DNA of 64,000 bases. Source: RYN-230 sp963851025. GTDB lineage: Bacteria; Actinomycetota; Actinomycetes; Streptosporangiales; Streptosporangiaceae. Positions 9,470 to 18,810 of the stretch are shown piece by piece. Position numbers and translations under genes: made by a program. Where the stretch lies: contig CAWKOA010000019.1 of assembly GCA_963851025.1 (NCBI GenBank), forward strand, positions 122,775-186,774. The letters are read 5' to 3'. Each line of letters starts with the position of its first letter. Position 1 is the first letter of the stretch. The notes beneath the pieces were generated by a model. It was not told where the DNA came from. It ran no database searches and saw only the letters and a list, made by a program, of their open reading frames with translations.

Positions 9470-10748
9470 TTAAGGTCTGCCGCCCGGAAACGAGTGGCAG
9501 CCGCACGGTGAACGTGCTGCCGTGCTCCCCGTCGCTGTGCACGGCGATGGTGCCCCCGTGGGCGTCGACGATGGCCCGCGAGATGGTCAGCCCGAGGCCG
9601 CTGCCCGGGATCACCCGCTGGGTCGCGGCCTCGGTGCGGTAGAACCGCTCGAAGATCCGGTCCCGGTCGGCGGCCGCGATGCCGATGCCCGTGTCGGCCA
9701 CGCTGAGCACCGCCTCACCACCCTCCGCGGCCAGGGTGATCTCGACCTTCCCGCCTTCCGGGGTGAACTTCACGGCGTTGGAGATGAGGTTCCCGAGCAG
9801 CTGGGCGATGCGCGTCGGGTCCACGGCCAGGCGGGGCAGGGCAGGCGCGGACAGGACCAGGCCGATGTGCTTGCGCTCGGCCTCCGGCCGCGCCTCCTCC
9901 ACGGCCTCCACGGCCAGGCGGCCCAGGTCGGTGTCGCGGAGTTCCAGGGCCAGCTGGCCCGACTGGATCTGGGACAGGAACAGCAGGTCGCCCACCAGGC
10001 GCAGCAGGCGTTCGGCGTTGCGCTCGATGACCTCGGCGAAGTGGTCGGTGTCCAGCCCGCTGGCCCGCTCGTCCCGCAGCAGCTGGATGTAGCCGATGAT
10101 CGAGGTCAGCGGGGTTCGCAGCTCATGCGAGACGAGGGCCACGAACTCGTCCTTCAGCCGGTCCAGCTCGCGCAGCCGCTCGTTCTGGGCGCCGAGTTCC
10201 CCCGCCTGGCGGGCCAGCGCTTCCTCCGCCCTGATCTGGGGGGTAATGTCGCGCGAGATCCCGAACGTGCCGATGATCTCGCCGTGGTCGTCGCGGAGCG
10301 GCATCTTGGTCGTGGACACCCAGACGTCCGGCCGGCCCGAGAAGGTCTCGCGCTCCACCTGCCCCACGATCGGCTCACCGCTGCGTATGATCGCCTGCTC
10401 GTCCGCGAACGCCGCCGAGGCGTGCTCCTGGGTGAACACGTCGAAGTCGGTCTGGCCGGCCAGGGCCGCTGCCGACTGGCCCGGGGCGACCGCCTGGACC
10501 CAGCCGTCGCTGACGAACAGGAACCGGCTCATCAGGTCCTTGAAGTACACGCGCTCCTCAGTGTTGGCTAGCAGGTTGCTCAGGCAGATGAGCTTGAGCT
10601 CGCGCAGTGATTCACCGCCCGGAGGCCCGGGCGGCTGCGGCGTGATCTTGGCTATGGCGATCCCCCGACCGGTAGGCGCGTGCGTGAGCGGGCCGCCGTG
10701 GCGCGTGCTGCCCGTCCCGTGCGCCCCCGTTTTGCGGCACGACGGCAA
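9470..10748 (-). CDS. PAS-domain sensor histidine kinase (probable C-terminal frame break)
   Basis: A PAS domain (~55-170, ending FGISRDITPQIRAEE) and short coiled coil lead to HisKA with FVALVSHELRTPLTSIIGY (phospho-acceptor His ~208) and a full HATPase: N-box NLISNAVKFTPEGG, DTGIGIAAADRDRIFERFYR, GSGLGLTISRA. No transmembrane segment, so a soluble sensor. The frame has no stop after the ATPase and stays open antisense through the whole nitrilase gene to 8667. Shifting one base near CGTTTCCGGG gives the ending LPL-PGGRP and a TAA at 9470, clear of the nitrilase; that end is used here. The start (TTG 10748) is uncertain. No response regulator is adjacent. Confidence 0.8.
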
Positions 10749-10877
10749 CTGCCCCCCGCGGTCTGGTATATCCGCAGGTGGCGGGCGTTAAACGGGAGGG
10801 GGCATCAACCTCATCGTCTGGGCTGTCGTCTAAGGGGTGACGCCCTGAACCCAGGGCGGCGCAGACCAGGAGGTTCC

Positions 10878-11402
10878 GTGGATAAACGGCAGGCGCGAGC
10901 TTTCGAGGCGTTCGCCGCCGAGTCGGGCGCTGAGCTGCTCCGCATCGCGACGCTGCTCACCTCCGACCCGCACATCGCCGAGGATGTCTACCAGGAGACC
11001 CTGCAGCGGCTGGCCGCACGCTGGTCGAGGGTGGACAACCCCCGGGCGTTCTGCCGGCGGGTCATGCACAACATCGTCATCGACCAGTCGCGGGCCGCCG
11101 CCCGCCGGCCCCGCGAAACGCCGCTCTTCCCCTCCAGCGAGCGCACCGACCCGGGGTCCGCCGACGCGCATGACGCCGTGGAACTGCGGCCCGCGCTGTT
11201 CGGCGCGCTGGACACCCTGACCGCCCAGCAGCGCACCATCGTCGTGCTGCGCTACTTCGACGACCGCAGCGAGGCCGAGGTGGCCCGGCTCCTCGGCGTC
11301 TCGGCCGGGACGGTCAAGAGCACCGCCTCGCGCGCCATGGCCCAGCTGCGGAGCCACCCCGGGCTGGCCGCCATCTTCGCGACCACGGACAGCCCCGCCT
11401 GA
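10878..11402 (+). CDS. ECF sigma factor (SigE-like family)
   Basis: 174 aa from GTG 10878, fixed by AGGAGG at 10868-10873. Region 2: ELLRIATLLTSDPHIAEDVY and AFCRRVMHNIVIDQSR; region 4: TLTAQQRTIVVLRYFDDRSE and VARLLGVSAGTVKSTASRAM. This short SigE-type family (usually ~170 aa) lacks a canonical zinc anti-sigma partner and is instead followed by a one-pass membrane protein, as here 56 nt downstream. Likely a regulator plus sensor/target pair; signal unknown. Confidence 0.92.
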   Translation: MDKRQARAFEAFAAESGAELLRIATLLTSDPHIAEDVYQETLQRLAARWSRVDNPRAFCRRVMHNIVIDQSRAAARRPRETPLFPSSERTDPGSADAHDAVELRPALFGALDTLTAQQRTIVVLRYFDDRSEAEVARLLGVSAGTVKSTASRAMAQLRSHPGLAAIFATTDSPA

Positions 11403-11441
11403 CCATGCCCCGCCTGACTATGCCCAGCGTGACCATGCACA
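11397..11441 (+). repeat. Three 15-nt direct repeats across a sigma gene stop and the next leader
   Basis: Units at 11397, 11412 and 11427, each close to GCCTGACCATGCCCC. Each unit brings its own TGA and ATG, so the sigma stop codon lies inside unit 1 and two extra in-frame ATGs precede the real start of the next gene. Confidence 0.8.
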
Positions 11442-11458
11442 GCCTGAAAGGACCTGAC

Positions 11459-12430
11459 ATGCCCCGAACCGACGAAGACATCCTGCGGGCCGTGATGCGC
11501 CGCTGCACGGAGGACCTGCAGCCCCCGGCGTCGATCGCGGCGCAGGTGGTGACCGGCCAGCGCCGCCGGGAACGCCGTGGCCGGATCCTCACCCTGGCCG
11601 CCACGACGGCGGCGCTCGGCACCGCCGCCGGGGTGGTGGCCCTGGTCCCGCGCCCGGCGGCCCCGGGCCCGGCCGCGCACCGCACCTCGCCCGCGATCAC
11701 CCTGACCGCGGCGCAGCGGACCCTCTACCGGCTCAGCTCGCTCGCGGCGGGCGCGTCGCAGGGACAGGGCCGCTATGTGGTCATGCGCGAGATCCAGGAC
11801 AACTACCAGAAGATGAGCGTGATCGACAGCATCACCGGGGACGTGTGGACCTACCAGCGGGGGGCCGGGGTCCCGGCGGAGCTGCCGGTGGCCCGGCACG
11901 ATTCCCCGACCCAGGCCCAGTTCGCCGCCATGCCGACCGGTCCGGCCGCGCTGCGGGCCCTGCTCATCTCCCAGTACGACCAGCAGCAGAAGCAGGCCGA
12001 CGCGGCCATGGCCGCCCAGCTGAAGGCGAAGGACAAGATCCTCCGGAGCCACCACCGGCTCCCCATCCGGCCGCTCCGGCTGACCCCGGACGACAAGGTC
12101 TTCGAGCAGGCCAGCCTCCTGCTGTGGAACCCGCTGGTCCCGCCGGCCCTGCGGTCCGCGGTGTTCAAGGTGCTGGCCGCCACCCCCGGGGTCGGTGTGA
12201 ACAGCCACGCGCGGGACGACCGGGGCCGCCCCGCCGTGGAGATCAGCTGGTTCGACCGCGTCACCAGCGTCACCCTGGCCACGTTCGAGGACCCGTCCAC
12301 CACCCGGCTGCTGGAGCAGACGGACACCAGCACGCCCGCCGCCGTCAACGGGCACACCAGCTCGTCCGGCCGGGACCTGTACCTGTCCATCACCCGGGCC
12401 AGCTCAGTCCCGCCCAACCCGTACCGCTGA
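11459..12430 (+). CDS. Single-pass membrane protein downstream of ECF sigma (CU044_5270-like)
   Basis: 323 aa from ATG 11459 with AAAGGA 6 nt upstream; the earlier ATGs lie in a 15-nt repeat and are unlikely starts. A ~45-residue cytoplasmic head (TDEDILRAVMRRC...) is followed by one transmembrane helix (~40-62) and an exported domain of ~250 residues with no catalytic motif I recognise. Layout and position behind a SigE-type factor match the actinobacterial CU044_5270-like family, which may act as anti-sigma or sensor; function is inferred from position only. Confidence 0.7.
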   Translation: MPRTDEDILRAVMRRCTEDLQPPASIAAQVVTGQRRRERRGRILTLAATTAALGTAAGVVALVPRPAAPGPAAHRTSPAITLTAAQRTLYRLSSLAAGASQGQGRYVVMREIQDNYQKMSVIDSITGDVWTYQRGAGVPAELPVARHDSPTQAQFAAMPTGPAALRALLISQYDQQQKQADAAMAAQLKAKDKILRSHHRLPIRPLRLTPDDKVFEQASLLLWNPLVPPALRSAVFKVLAATPGVGVNSHARDDRGRPAVEISWFDRVTSVTLATFEDPSTTRLLEQTDTSTPAAVNGHTSSSGRDLYLSITRASSVPPNPYR

Positions 12431-12447
12431 CCGCGGGGCACCCGTCC

Positions 12448-12545
12448 CCGTGCCGGTAGCACCGTGCCGGTAGCACCGTGCCGGTAGCACCGTGCCGATA
12501 GCACTGTGCCGATTACACGGTCCCGGTAACACCGTCCAGATAACG
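12448..12545 (+). repeat. Seven 14-nt tandem repeats
   Basis: Units beginning at 12448, 12462, 12476, 12490, 12504, 12518 and 12532; the consensus is CCGTGCCGGTAGCA. The first three are identical, later ones drift, and the last runs into the left arm of the following hairpin. Confidence 0.9.
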
Positions 12546-12596
12546 AAGACCGCAGCGTGGCCGGCCTGCCCGGCCACGCGGCGGTCTTCGTTATCT
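12538..12596. terminator. Long hairpin terminator between convergent genes
   Basis: The arms AGATAACGAAGACCGC and GCGGTCTTCGTTATCT (one mismatch aside) enclose further complementary GTGGCCGG/CCGGCCAC bases, giving a stem of about 25 bp; the right flank is TGAAAATC. It serves the + strand gene ending at 12430 and possibly the convergent gene ending at 12626. Confidence 0.8.
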
Positions 12597-12625
12597 GAAA
12601 ATCGGGGGTTTTCCCGTGGCCCGGG

Positions 12626-13498
12626 TCACGCAGGCATGGCCACCGTGCCAGGGGCGGGCACGCCGATGGGGCTGGGGTAGGGGACGACCTGGGCGCAGGC
12701 CCGGGCGATGGGGGTGAGGACCCGGGCCAGGTCCGCCACGGTGCCCGGGCCGAGGCGGGTCCACGGGCGGGCCGCGGCCTGGTCAGTGGCGATCTCCAGG
12801 GTGGCGTGCACGTCCCGGCCCGCCGGGGTGAGCGTGCCGTCCGGGCCGGTCCAGCCCCGGGCGGCCAGCCGGGCCGCCGCCGCGTCCCACTGCCCGTCGG
12901 TCCAGCCCCGGATGGGCTGCAGGTCCTCGCGCCGCATGTCCAGGCCGCAGCGCAGCACCAGTACCTCGCAGCCGTCGATGTCCGCGGTGGCCATGGCCGC
13001 GAAGTGCCCGTCGCCGCGGTGCTCCCGCAGCAGGGTGGCGGCCTGCCAGAGCCGCCCGATCCCGTCCTGCGGCGGCGGCAGCGCGGCGTTGGCGGCGGCC
13101 AGGACGCGGCCGGAGCAGTCCAGTTCGCCCGCCGCCCGGCCGAGCAGGTCCGCGGCCTGCGTCACCTCGGCGTCCAGGCCCGCGAGCAGCGGGCGCAGCG
13201 CGGCGACCGCGCCGGCCAGCCGGGTCCGCAGCGCGTCGGCCGGGGAGATCAGTTCCCAGACGGCGGGGATGGCGCGGGCCACCATGGCGGGGGAGAAGTT
13301 GTAGAACGACGCCCCGACGACCGCCGGGCCGGCCGGGCCCAGCGGGGCGGCGCGGCCCGCGAAGTAGCCCCGCCAGAACCCGCGCAGCCCCGCGTCCTCG
13401 GTCGCCGCGCGGGCCTCGGGGGCGAAGTAGGTGACCGCGTGGACCGGCTCGAACAGGGTCCACATCGACCGGGCTACGTCAAGATCCGTCACAATCAC
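12626..13498 (-). CDS. SCO6745-family protein (helical, HTH-like C-terminus)
   Basis: 290 aa. GTG 13498 overlaps the stop of the upstream transporter as GTGA, so translation is coupled; this decides the start. Sequence features: MWTLFEPVHAVTYFAPEA at the N-terminus, then FYNFSPAMVARAIPAVWELI, and a C-terminal part (WDAAAARLAARGWTGPDG) resembling a winged-helix MarR-like fold. These are hallmarks of the SCO6745 family of actinomycetes, whose function is unknown. Coupling with an NCS1 transporter suggests, but does not show, a link to nucleobase uptake. Confidence 0.8.
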   Translation of the reverse strand: MIVTDLDVARSMWTLFEPVHAVTYFAPEARAATEDAGLRGFWRGYFAGRAAPLGPAGPAVVGASFYNFSPAMVARAIPAVWELISPADALRTRLAGAVAALRPLLAGLDAEVTQAADLLGRAAGELDCSGRVLAAANAALPPPQDGIGRLWQAATLLREHRGDGHFAAMATADIDGCEVLVLRCGLDMRREDLQPIRGWTDGQWDAAAARLAARGWTGPDGTLTPAGRDVHATLEIATDQAAARPWTRLGPGTVADLARVLTPIARACAQVVPYPSPIGVPAPGTVAMPA

Positions 13499-14922
13499 GT
13501 CACTGTATCCCGCACGCCTGCGGCGGCCGGGACCACCGGGCCGCGGGCCAGCCGGCTGGACACCAGGTAGCCGGCGCCCGCCACGACGAACCCGGCCACC
13601 CAGGAAATGTCGGCGCCGCCGAGCACTTTCACCATCGGCCCGGTGTACAGGGTCTGGTCCAGGAACGGCACCTGGGCGGCCAGCGCGATCAGGTACGGGA
13701 TGATCGCCGTCCACCGCCACCCGCCGTAGATCCCGGACGGGGAGAAGAAGGACTTTACGTCGTAGCGGCCCTTCCGCACCAGGTAGAAATCGATCAGGTT
13801 GATCACGCTCCACGGGACGAAGAAGAACAGCAGCACGTTGATGAAGTTCTCGAACGAGGTCAGGAACGTCTTGTAGCCCGCCTCGGCCAGGATCGTGCCG
13901 ATCACGAAGATCAGCAGCAGGCCGGTCACCCGGGCCGTCCGGGAGGCCGCCACCTTCTGCCAGGTGCTGCGCACGCTCTCGACCGCCAGCATCCCGGTGT
14001 AGGCGTTCAGGGCGTCGCTGCCGAGCAGGCTGAGCGCGAGGATGGGCAGGATCCACTTCCCGGCGATGGACCCGATCGAGGCCACGCTGGAGGAACTCGG
14101 TGCCATCGCCGTGATGTAGATCCCCAGGCCGGCGTAGAGGCAGGTGCCGATCACGTTGCCGCCGAACACGGCCCAGAACGTCCGCGGCCCGCTGACGTCC
14201 CGCGGCAGGTAGCGGGAGTAGTCCGAGACGTACACGGCCCAGCTCAGCATGTTCATGAAGAACAGCCCGACCGCGGCGATGAAGATCGGGAAGCTGCTCA
14301 GGTGGGTACCGCTCATCCCCTTTCCGAGTGACCGGCCGCTGGTGGCGGTCAGGATCACCGCGGCCAGCAGCGCGGCGCCGAACAGCACGGTCAGGGCGGG
14401 CTGGATCCGGTGGATCCAGTGGTAGCCGAAGATGGCCAGCACCACGGCGGGGATGGTCACGATGATGATCCAGACCGGGATGCTGACCGAGCTGACCAGG
14501 TCCTGCATGGACTGGGCCTGGACCACCTGCTGGCCGGCCAGGTAGCCCACGTCGAGCAGGATCGAGGCCAGGAAGATTAAGACCGCGCCGTAGAAGCCGA
14601 ACTGGCCCCGGCTCTGGATCATCTGCGGGACGCCGAGCCGCGGGCCCTGCACCGCGTGCAGCGCGGTGAAGGCCATGCCGAGCAAGGTCCCGGTGGATAA
14701 GGCGACCAGGGCCCAGAAGACGTTCAGCCCGAACAGGATCGCGAAGCCGCCGAGGACGAAGTTGAAGACGTTGGCGTTGGTGGCGAACCAGAGCGTGAAC
14801 TGGCTGCGGACCCGGCCGCCGCGCTCGCCGTCCGGGATGACATCGATCGAGTGCGCCTCGATCTCCGCGGTGATCAGATCGCGCGGCGCCTCGCTGGTCG
14901 CGTACGGGGATTGCTGTGCCAT
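13495..14922 (-). CDS. NCS1 nucleobase:cation symporter (purine/cytosine permease family)
   Basis: 475 aa, about 12 hydrophobic helices. ATG 14922 is preceded by GGAGGT at 9 nt. The cytoplasmic N-terminus DVIPDGERGGRVRSQFTLWF leads into the first helices with NVFNFVLGGFAILFGL, typical of the FCY-like NCS1 branch that imports cytosine, purines or related compounds with H+ or Na+. First gene of a two-gene unit with the overlapping SCO6745-like gene. Divergent from the zeta-like gene 160 nt away. Substrate is not predictable. Confidence 0.88.
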   Translation of the reverse strand: MAQQSPYATSEAPRDLITAEIEAHSIDVIPDGERGGRVRSQFTLWFATNANVFNFVLGGFAILFGLNVFWALVALSTGTLLGMAFTALHAVQGPRLGVPQMIQSRGQFGFYGAVLIFLASILLDVGYLAGQQVVQAQSMQDLVSSVSIPVWIIIVTIPAVVLAIFGYHWIHRIQPALTVLFGAALLAAVILTATSGRSLGKGMSGTHLSSFPIFIAAVGLFFMNMLSWAVYVSDYSRYLPRDVSGPRTFWAVFGGNVIGTCLYAGLGIYITAMAPSSSSVASIGSIAGKWILPILALSLLGSDALNAYTGMLAVESVRSTWQKVAASRTARVTGLLLIFVIGTILAEAGYKTFLTSFENFINVLLFFFVPWSVINLIDFYLVRKGRYDVKSFFSPSGIYGGWRWTAIIPYLIALAAQVPFLDQTLYTGPMVKVLGGADISWVAGFVVAGAGYLVSSRLARGPVVPAAAGVRDTVT

Positions 14923-15084
14923 GGTGGCCCACCTCCGCCTTTCCACGTTACAGCGCCAGTCCCGAAAAGAAAGGGCCGGAAATGGGCGCCAGGAAAGGCG
15001 GTTCCCCCGCCGGGGAACGGCAGCTGGCGCCGGTGACTGGAAGTGAGACGTCCCGGGAGGCGCTTCCCGGCCGAGGATTTGACC

Positions 15085-16011
15085 ATGATCTGGATCGCCG
15101 ACCGCAACCGGGAGCAGGGCGAGCTGGTCGCTGAGACGTTCCGGGCGGCCGGGGCGGTCCCGCGGGAAGGGCGCGCCGTGATCGCCGGCGGCCTGCCCGG
15201 CGCCGACAAGGACGCTGAGCTGGAGCGGCACGGCGCTGACCGCTCGCGGTACCTGACCATCAGTGTGGACGGCGTCCTGGCCGCGATGGCGGAGCTCGAT
15301 CTCATCCCGGAGGCCGCGGGGCTGTCCCCGCTGGCGGCGGCTCATCTCGTGCACGCCGAGGCGCAGTACCTGGCCAAGCGGATCGCGCTGGTCGCGGTGA
15401 ACGACGGCTGGAACCTCATCCTGGACGTCACGCTGGCCTCACGGCCGTCGGCTGAGTCCTGGGCCTACGCGCTGCGGTTCGCGGACTACGCGGTCACGGC
15501 CGTGTTCGCCGACATCAGCATCGAGGAATCAGTCACCCGCTCCCTCGCGGCGCAGCGGCGCGGTGAGGAGGAGTACGGGCGCGGGCGCGGATACGGCGGG
15601 CGGTCCATCCCGCCCGGGGCGATCCGGGCGCTGGCCGGCCCGGCCGTCACCGAGGCCCGCAGCAGCATCCGCTGGGTCTCGGGCGCGGAGCCGGCCAGCA
15701 TTACGGCCGGGAGCGCCCGGGGCGGAGGGCTGCCCGGCGGGGTGGTAGCCGCCATGATCAGCGCCTACAAGCGTGGCCAGCTGGGCCTGGACGGGCTGGG
15801 GCTGGAGTTCCGCGCCCGCCGGTGGCCCGAGGTCCCGCCGGCCTGCCCGCCTGGGCTGGAGCAGGCCAGGGCCGCGATCGACGATCTTGAGCCGTATGTT
15901 CCCGGCTCCTTCGACGACGTGGTCCTCGCCTACGACCTGGGCCAGCTGTCGGACAAGGAGTACGAGTTCCTGGCCGAGTCGGCCGCCTGCTCAGTTCCCG
16001 GCCGTCCCTGA
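15085..16011 (+). CDS. Zeta-toxin-like P-loop kinase with degenerate Walker A
   Basis: 308 aa from ATG 15085. Residues ~30-190 match the actinomycete zeta-toxin layout: LIPEAAGLSPLAAAHLVH, the helix AEAQYLAKRIA, DVTLASRPSA and a basic GRGRGYGGRSIPP loop. The P-loop position, however, reads GGLPGADKDA, keeping Lys but replacing the Ser/Thr by Asp; an ATP or UDP-GlcNAc kinase role is therefore doubtful. The C-terminus FDDVVLAYDLGQLSDKEYEF is an extra tail. No antitoxin-like gene is adjacent. Fold assignment is good, activity uncertain. Confidence 0.7.
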   Translation: MIWIADRNREQGELVAETFRAAGAVPREGRAVIAGGLPGADKDAELERHGADRSRYLTISVDGVLAAMAELDLIPEAAGLSPLAAAHLVHAEAQYLAKRIALVAVNDGWNLILDVTLASRPSAESWAYALRFADYAVTAVFADISIEESVTRSLAAQRRGEEEYGRGRGYGGRSIPPGAIRALAGPAVTEARSSIRWVSGAEPASITAGSARGGGLPGGVVAAMISAYKRGQLGLDGLGLEFRARRWPEVPPACPPGLEQARAAIDDLEPYVPGSFDDVVLAYDLGQLSDKEYEFLAESAACSVPGRP

Positions 16012-16222
16012 CCCCGGGGACCGTTCTCCTGGCCCGTTTTCCTGGCCCGTGCTGCGGGCCGGGACATTCGCACCGGCCCGCCGGGGGCGGTGCGGCCGGC
16101 CATACGCGGAGTTTGGGGTCTGGGCAGGGAGTCCCCGCGTGTTTATTCTCCGTACAGGGGCCGTTACGGCAGGAATGGTGGGCGGAAAGTCTCATCAGCC
16201 TGCAGGTGCGGAGGGGGCGGGG

Positions 16223-18801
16223 ATGGGACCATCAGGCCGGGGCGGCAGCAGCAGCGATCCGGTGCCGCGGAGCAGTATCAAGCCAGCGCCAGGGATAGCA
16301 GGCCGGGCTTCGGAGTGGGCTATTTGCTGCTCGGGTGGCGGAATCCGTTCCGCCTCCTATTGCCTGGGCGCGCTGCAGAGCCTGCAGGGCCCGGAGGCAA
16401 ACGGCCTATTCGGGAAGGTAAGCCATATTCTGAGCGTGTCGGGGGGCAGTTACATCGCCGCCTCGCGGGCGCTCGTCGCCCGCGACCTGACGGAGACCGC
16501 TTCCCCGGCCTACGGGCCGGGCACGCCCGAGGAGCAGCGCCTGCGCGACAACACCCACTACATCGCCCCCAGCGGGGGGATCGTGCTGGTGGGAGTGCTG
16601 TCACTGCTGGTGGGAGTGCTGGTCACGTTCCTCCTGGTGTTCGCTCCGGTCTTCGCCGTGGGGCACGCCTGGGGCTGGCTGCTGCGGTCGCAGAAGGTGC
16701 TGTGCCCGGGCTCAGTGCAGCGATGCGGTGCCCCCGGGCCGTTCGTGGCCTCGGTGACCAGCCCGGCCTGGTGGTGGCTGGTCCCCACGGTCGCGGCGGG
16801 GCTGACGCTGGTGCTGTTCGGCTGCTGGTGGGTGACGCTGAAACCACCGCAGGAAGACGGGCAGGCCCGCACCGCGCGAGGAACAGTCTGACGATCGCGG
16901 GGGGACCCTGGCCAAGCTCACCGGCTGGGCCGCGCTGCTGACCGCCGTGCTGGCGGTCGCCATGCTGGTGGCCCCATTACTGCTCTCCTGGGTAGCCAAG
17001 CTCCCGGCTGGGCCGTTCAAGTCGCTGGTCTACGACCTCGGCTTCGGTGTGGGCCGCAAGTGGACGCCGGCCGCGCTGACCGGCGTGCTCGCGGCCCTGA
17101 TCGCCGTCGCGCAGTCCTGCCGGGCCAAGCTCGCCCAGTTGCAGCTGCCAGGCGCGCAGGGGAAGCCGGCCAGCCAGACGAAGGCGCAGACTCAGCAGCA
17201 GAACGCCGCCCAGCCAGGCTTCCTGGCCAGCCTGGGCGCCCAGATCCGGACCTACGCGCTGCCCTGGGTGGCCAGCGCCGTGATCGTGCTCGTCGCGATC
17301 GTCGCCGGGCTGCGGTGGGTGAAGGACGGTGCCGCGGCAGGGTACTCGGCGGAGCAACTGTGGCCGGTGCTGATCGCGCTGGGCGTGGTGCTGGCCATGC
17401 GCCTGCTCGCGGACGTTAACCGGATCTCCATGCACGATTTCTACTGCTGGCGCCTGGCCAGCGCCTTCGCGGTGCGGCGCTACCGCGCTGGCCCATCCGG
17501 GCCGGAGAAGGTGACCGCCGATCCGGGAGCCCTCCTGTCCAGCCTCGCGGGACAGTCACCCAGGCTGGTGGTCTGCGCGACGGCCAACATCAACGCGGAC
17601 AGGCAGGTACCCGTCGGCCGCGGCGGCATGCTCCTCACCTTCGATCCGCAGCAGGTCACTCTGCGCGGGGAAGACCCTGAGCACCCGGTAACCGCCTCGA
17701 CCACGGATTATGAGTTCCTGGTCGGCAAGCAGCGCTTCACGCTGTTCGATGTGTCCGCGATCAGCGGGGCGGCCGTCTCCCCGCTGATGGGCTCGGCCAC
17801 GCGCCAGGCCTACCGGATCGTGCTCACCATGGCCAACGTGCGGCTGGGCGTCTGGCTGCCCCATCCGGCGGTAGTCGACGCCGCGAGCCGGGAACTGGAG
17901 GCCCAGGATAAATCGGCGGGGCGCAAAGGCCGGCGGCCGGCCAGGAACGACCACTGGTGGCACGCATGTGGCCTGCTGCTGTGGTACGCGTTCCCGTGGC
18001 ACCCGCGCTGGAGCGACGCCACTCAGGAACCCGGTGGCGGTGAGGCCAGGCTCTGGGCTTACGTGCTGCGGATGCGCCGTAAGGACACACGCGCTGAGCC
18101 GCAGGGTCGGCGGGCTTTTCTATCACGCCCTGCAGCCCACGCTGGGCATGCTGTGGGCCGAGGCGGTCGGCCGCACGAGCTACCGCTCCACCTGGATCTG
18201 CGTCTCCGACGGCGGGCATTACGACAACCTCGGCCTGGTCGAGGCACTGTGCCGGGGCGCCGCCAACATCCTGGTGCTGGACGCCAGCGGGGACAAGGCC
18301 AACACCTGGTACACGCTGGGCGGCGCGATCGCCCTGGCCCGGGTGGACGCCGGGGTCAGTATCGAGCTCGACCCGACCACGATGTGCCCGAAGCCGCTGC
18401 ACTCGGGGGAGGTGGCCCAGCCGTGGGCGCACGGCTCCTTCACCCGGATGGAGGACTGGCAGAGCGGGGGAGTGGCGCCGCACGGGCCGGGGCTCCCGGG
18501 CACGGGGACCATCTGGGTATGCAAGCTCGGCTGGTGGGCGGATGCGCCATGGGATGTCCGGGCGTACGCAGGCCAGCACGCCGAGTTCCCCGGGCAGTCA
18601 ACGGTGCAGCAGCTCTACGACGGGGCGGAGTTCGACGCCTACCGCGAGCTGGGCCTGAGCGCGGTGGACGCCGCGCTCAAAGGCGGGCTGGGCGCCGCGC
18701 CTCCGCGCGCCCCGTGGGGCCGCGCCGCTCTCGGGCGATGCATGAAACTCGCCAACGGGACCCGGCCGGCGGTTTCCGGGGATCGCCACCGGACGGGGTG
18801 A
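16223..18801 (+). pseudogene. Membrane-anchored patatin-like phospholipase, broken by two frameshifts
   Basis: One gene read in three frames: 16223-~16860 (from ATG 16223 behind a strong GGAGGGGGCGG, or ATG 16175), ~16860-~18090, and ~18090-18801. The first part has the patatin oxyanion loop SGGGIRSASY and nucleophile SVSGGSY; the parts after it contribute about six hydrophobic helices and ISMHDFYCWRLASAF; the last has the catalytic Asp motif DGGHYDNLGLVEAL. All parts needed for a lipid acyl hydrolase of ~860 aa are present and conserved, so the breaks (each a one-base forward shift) are recent or are sequencing errors. Followed closely by a methyltransferase gene on the same strand. Confidence 0.85.
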
Positions 18802-18810
18802 CGGCCTGGC

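Noticed and set aside
12448..12545. CRISPR array
   Set aside because: Direct head-to-tail 14-nt units with no spacers and no cas gene.
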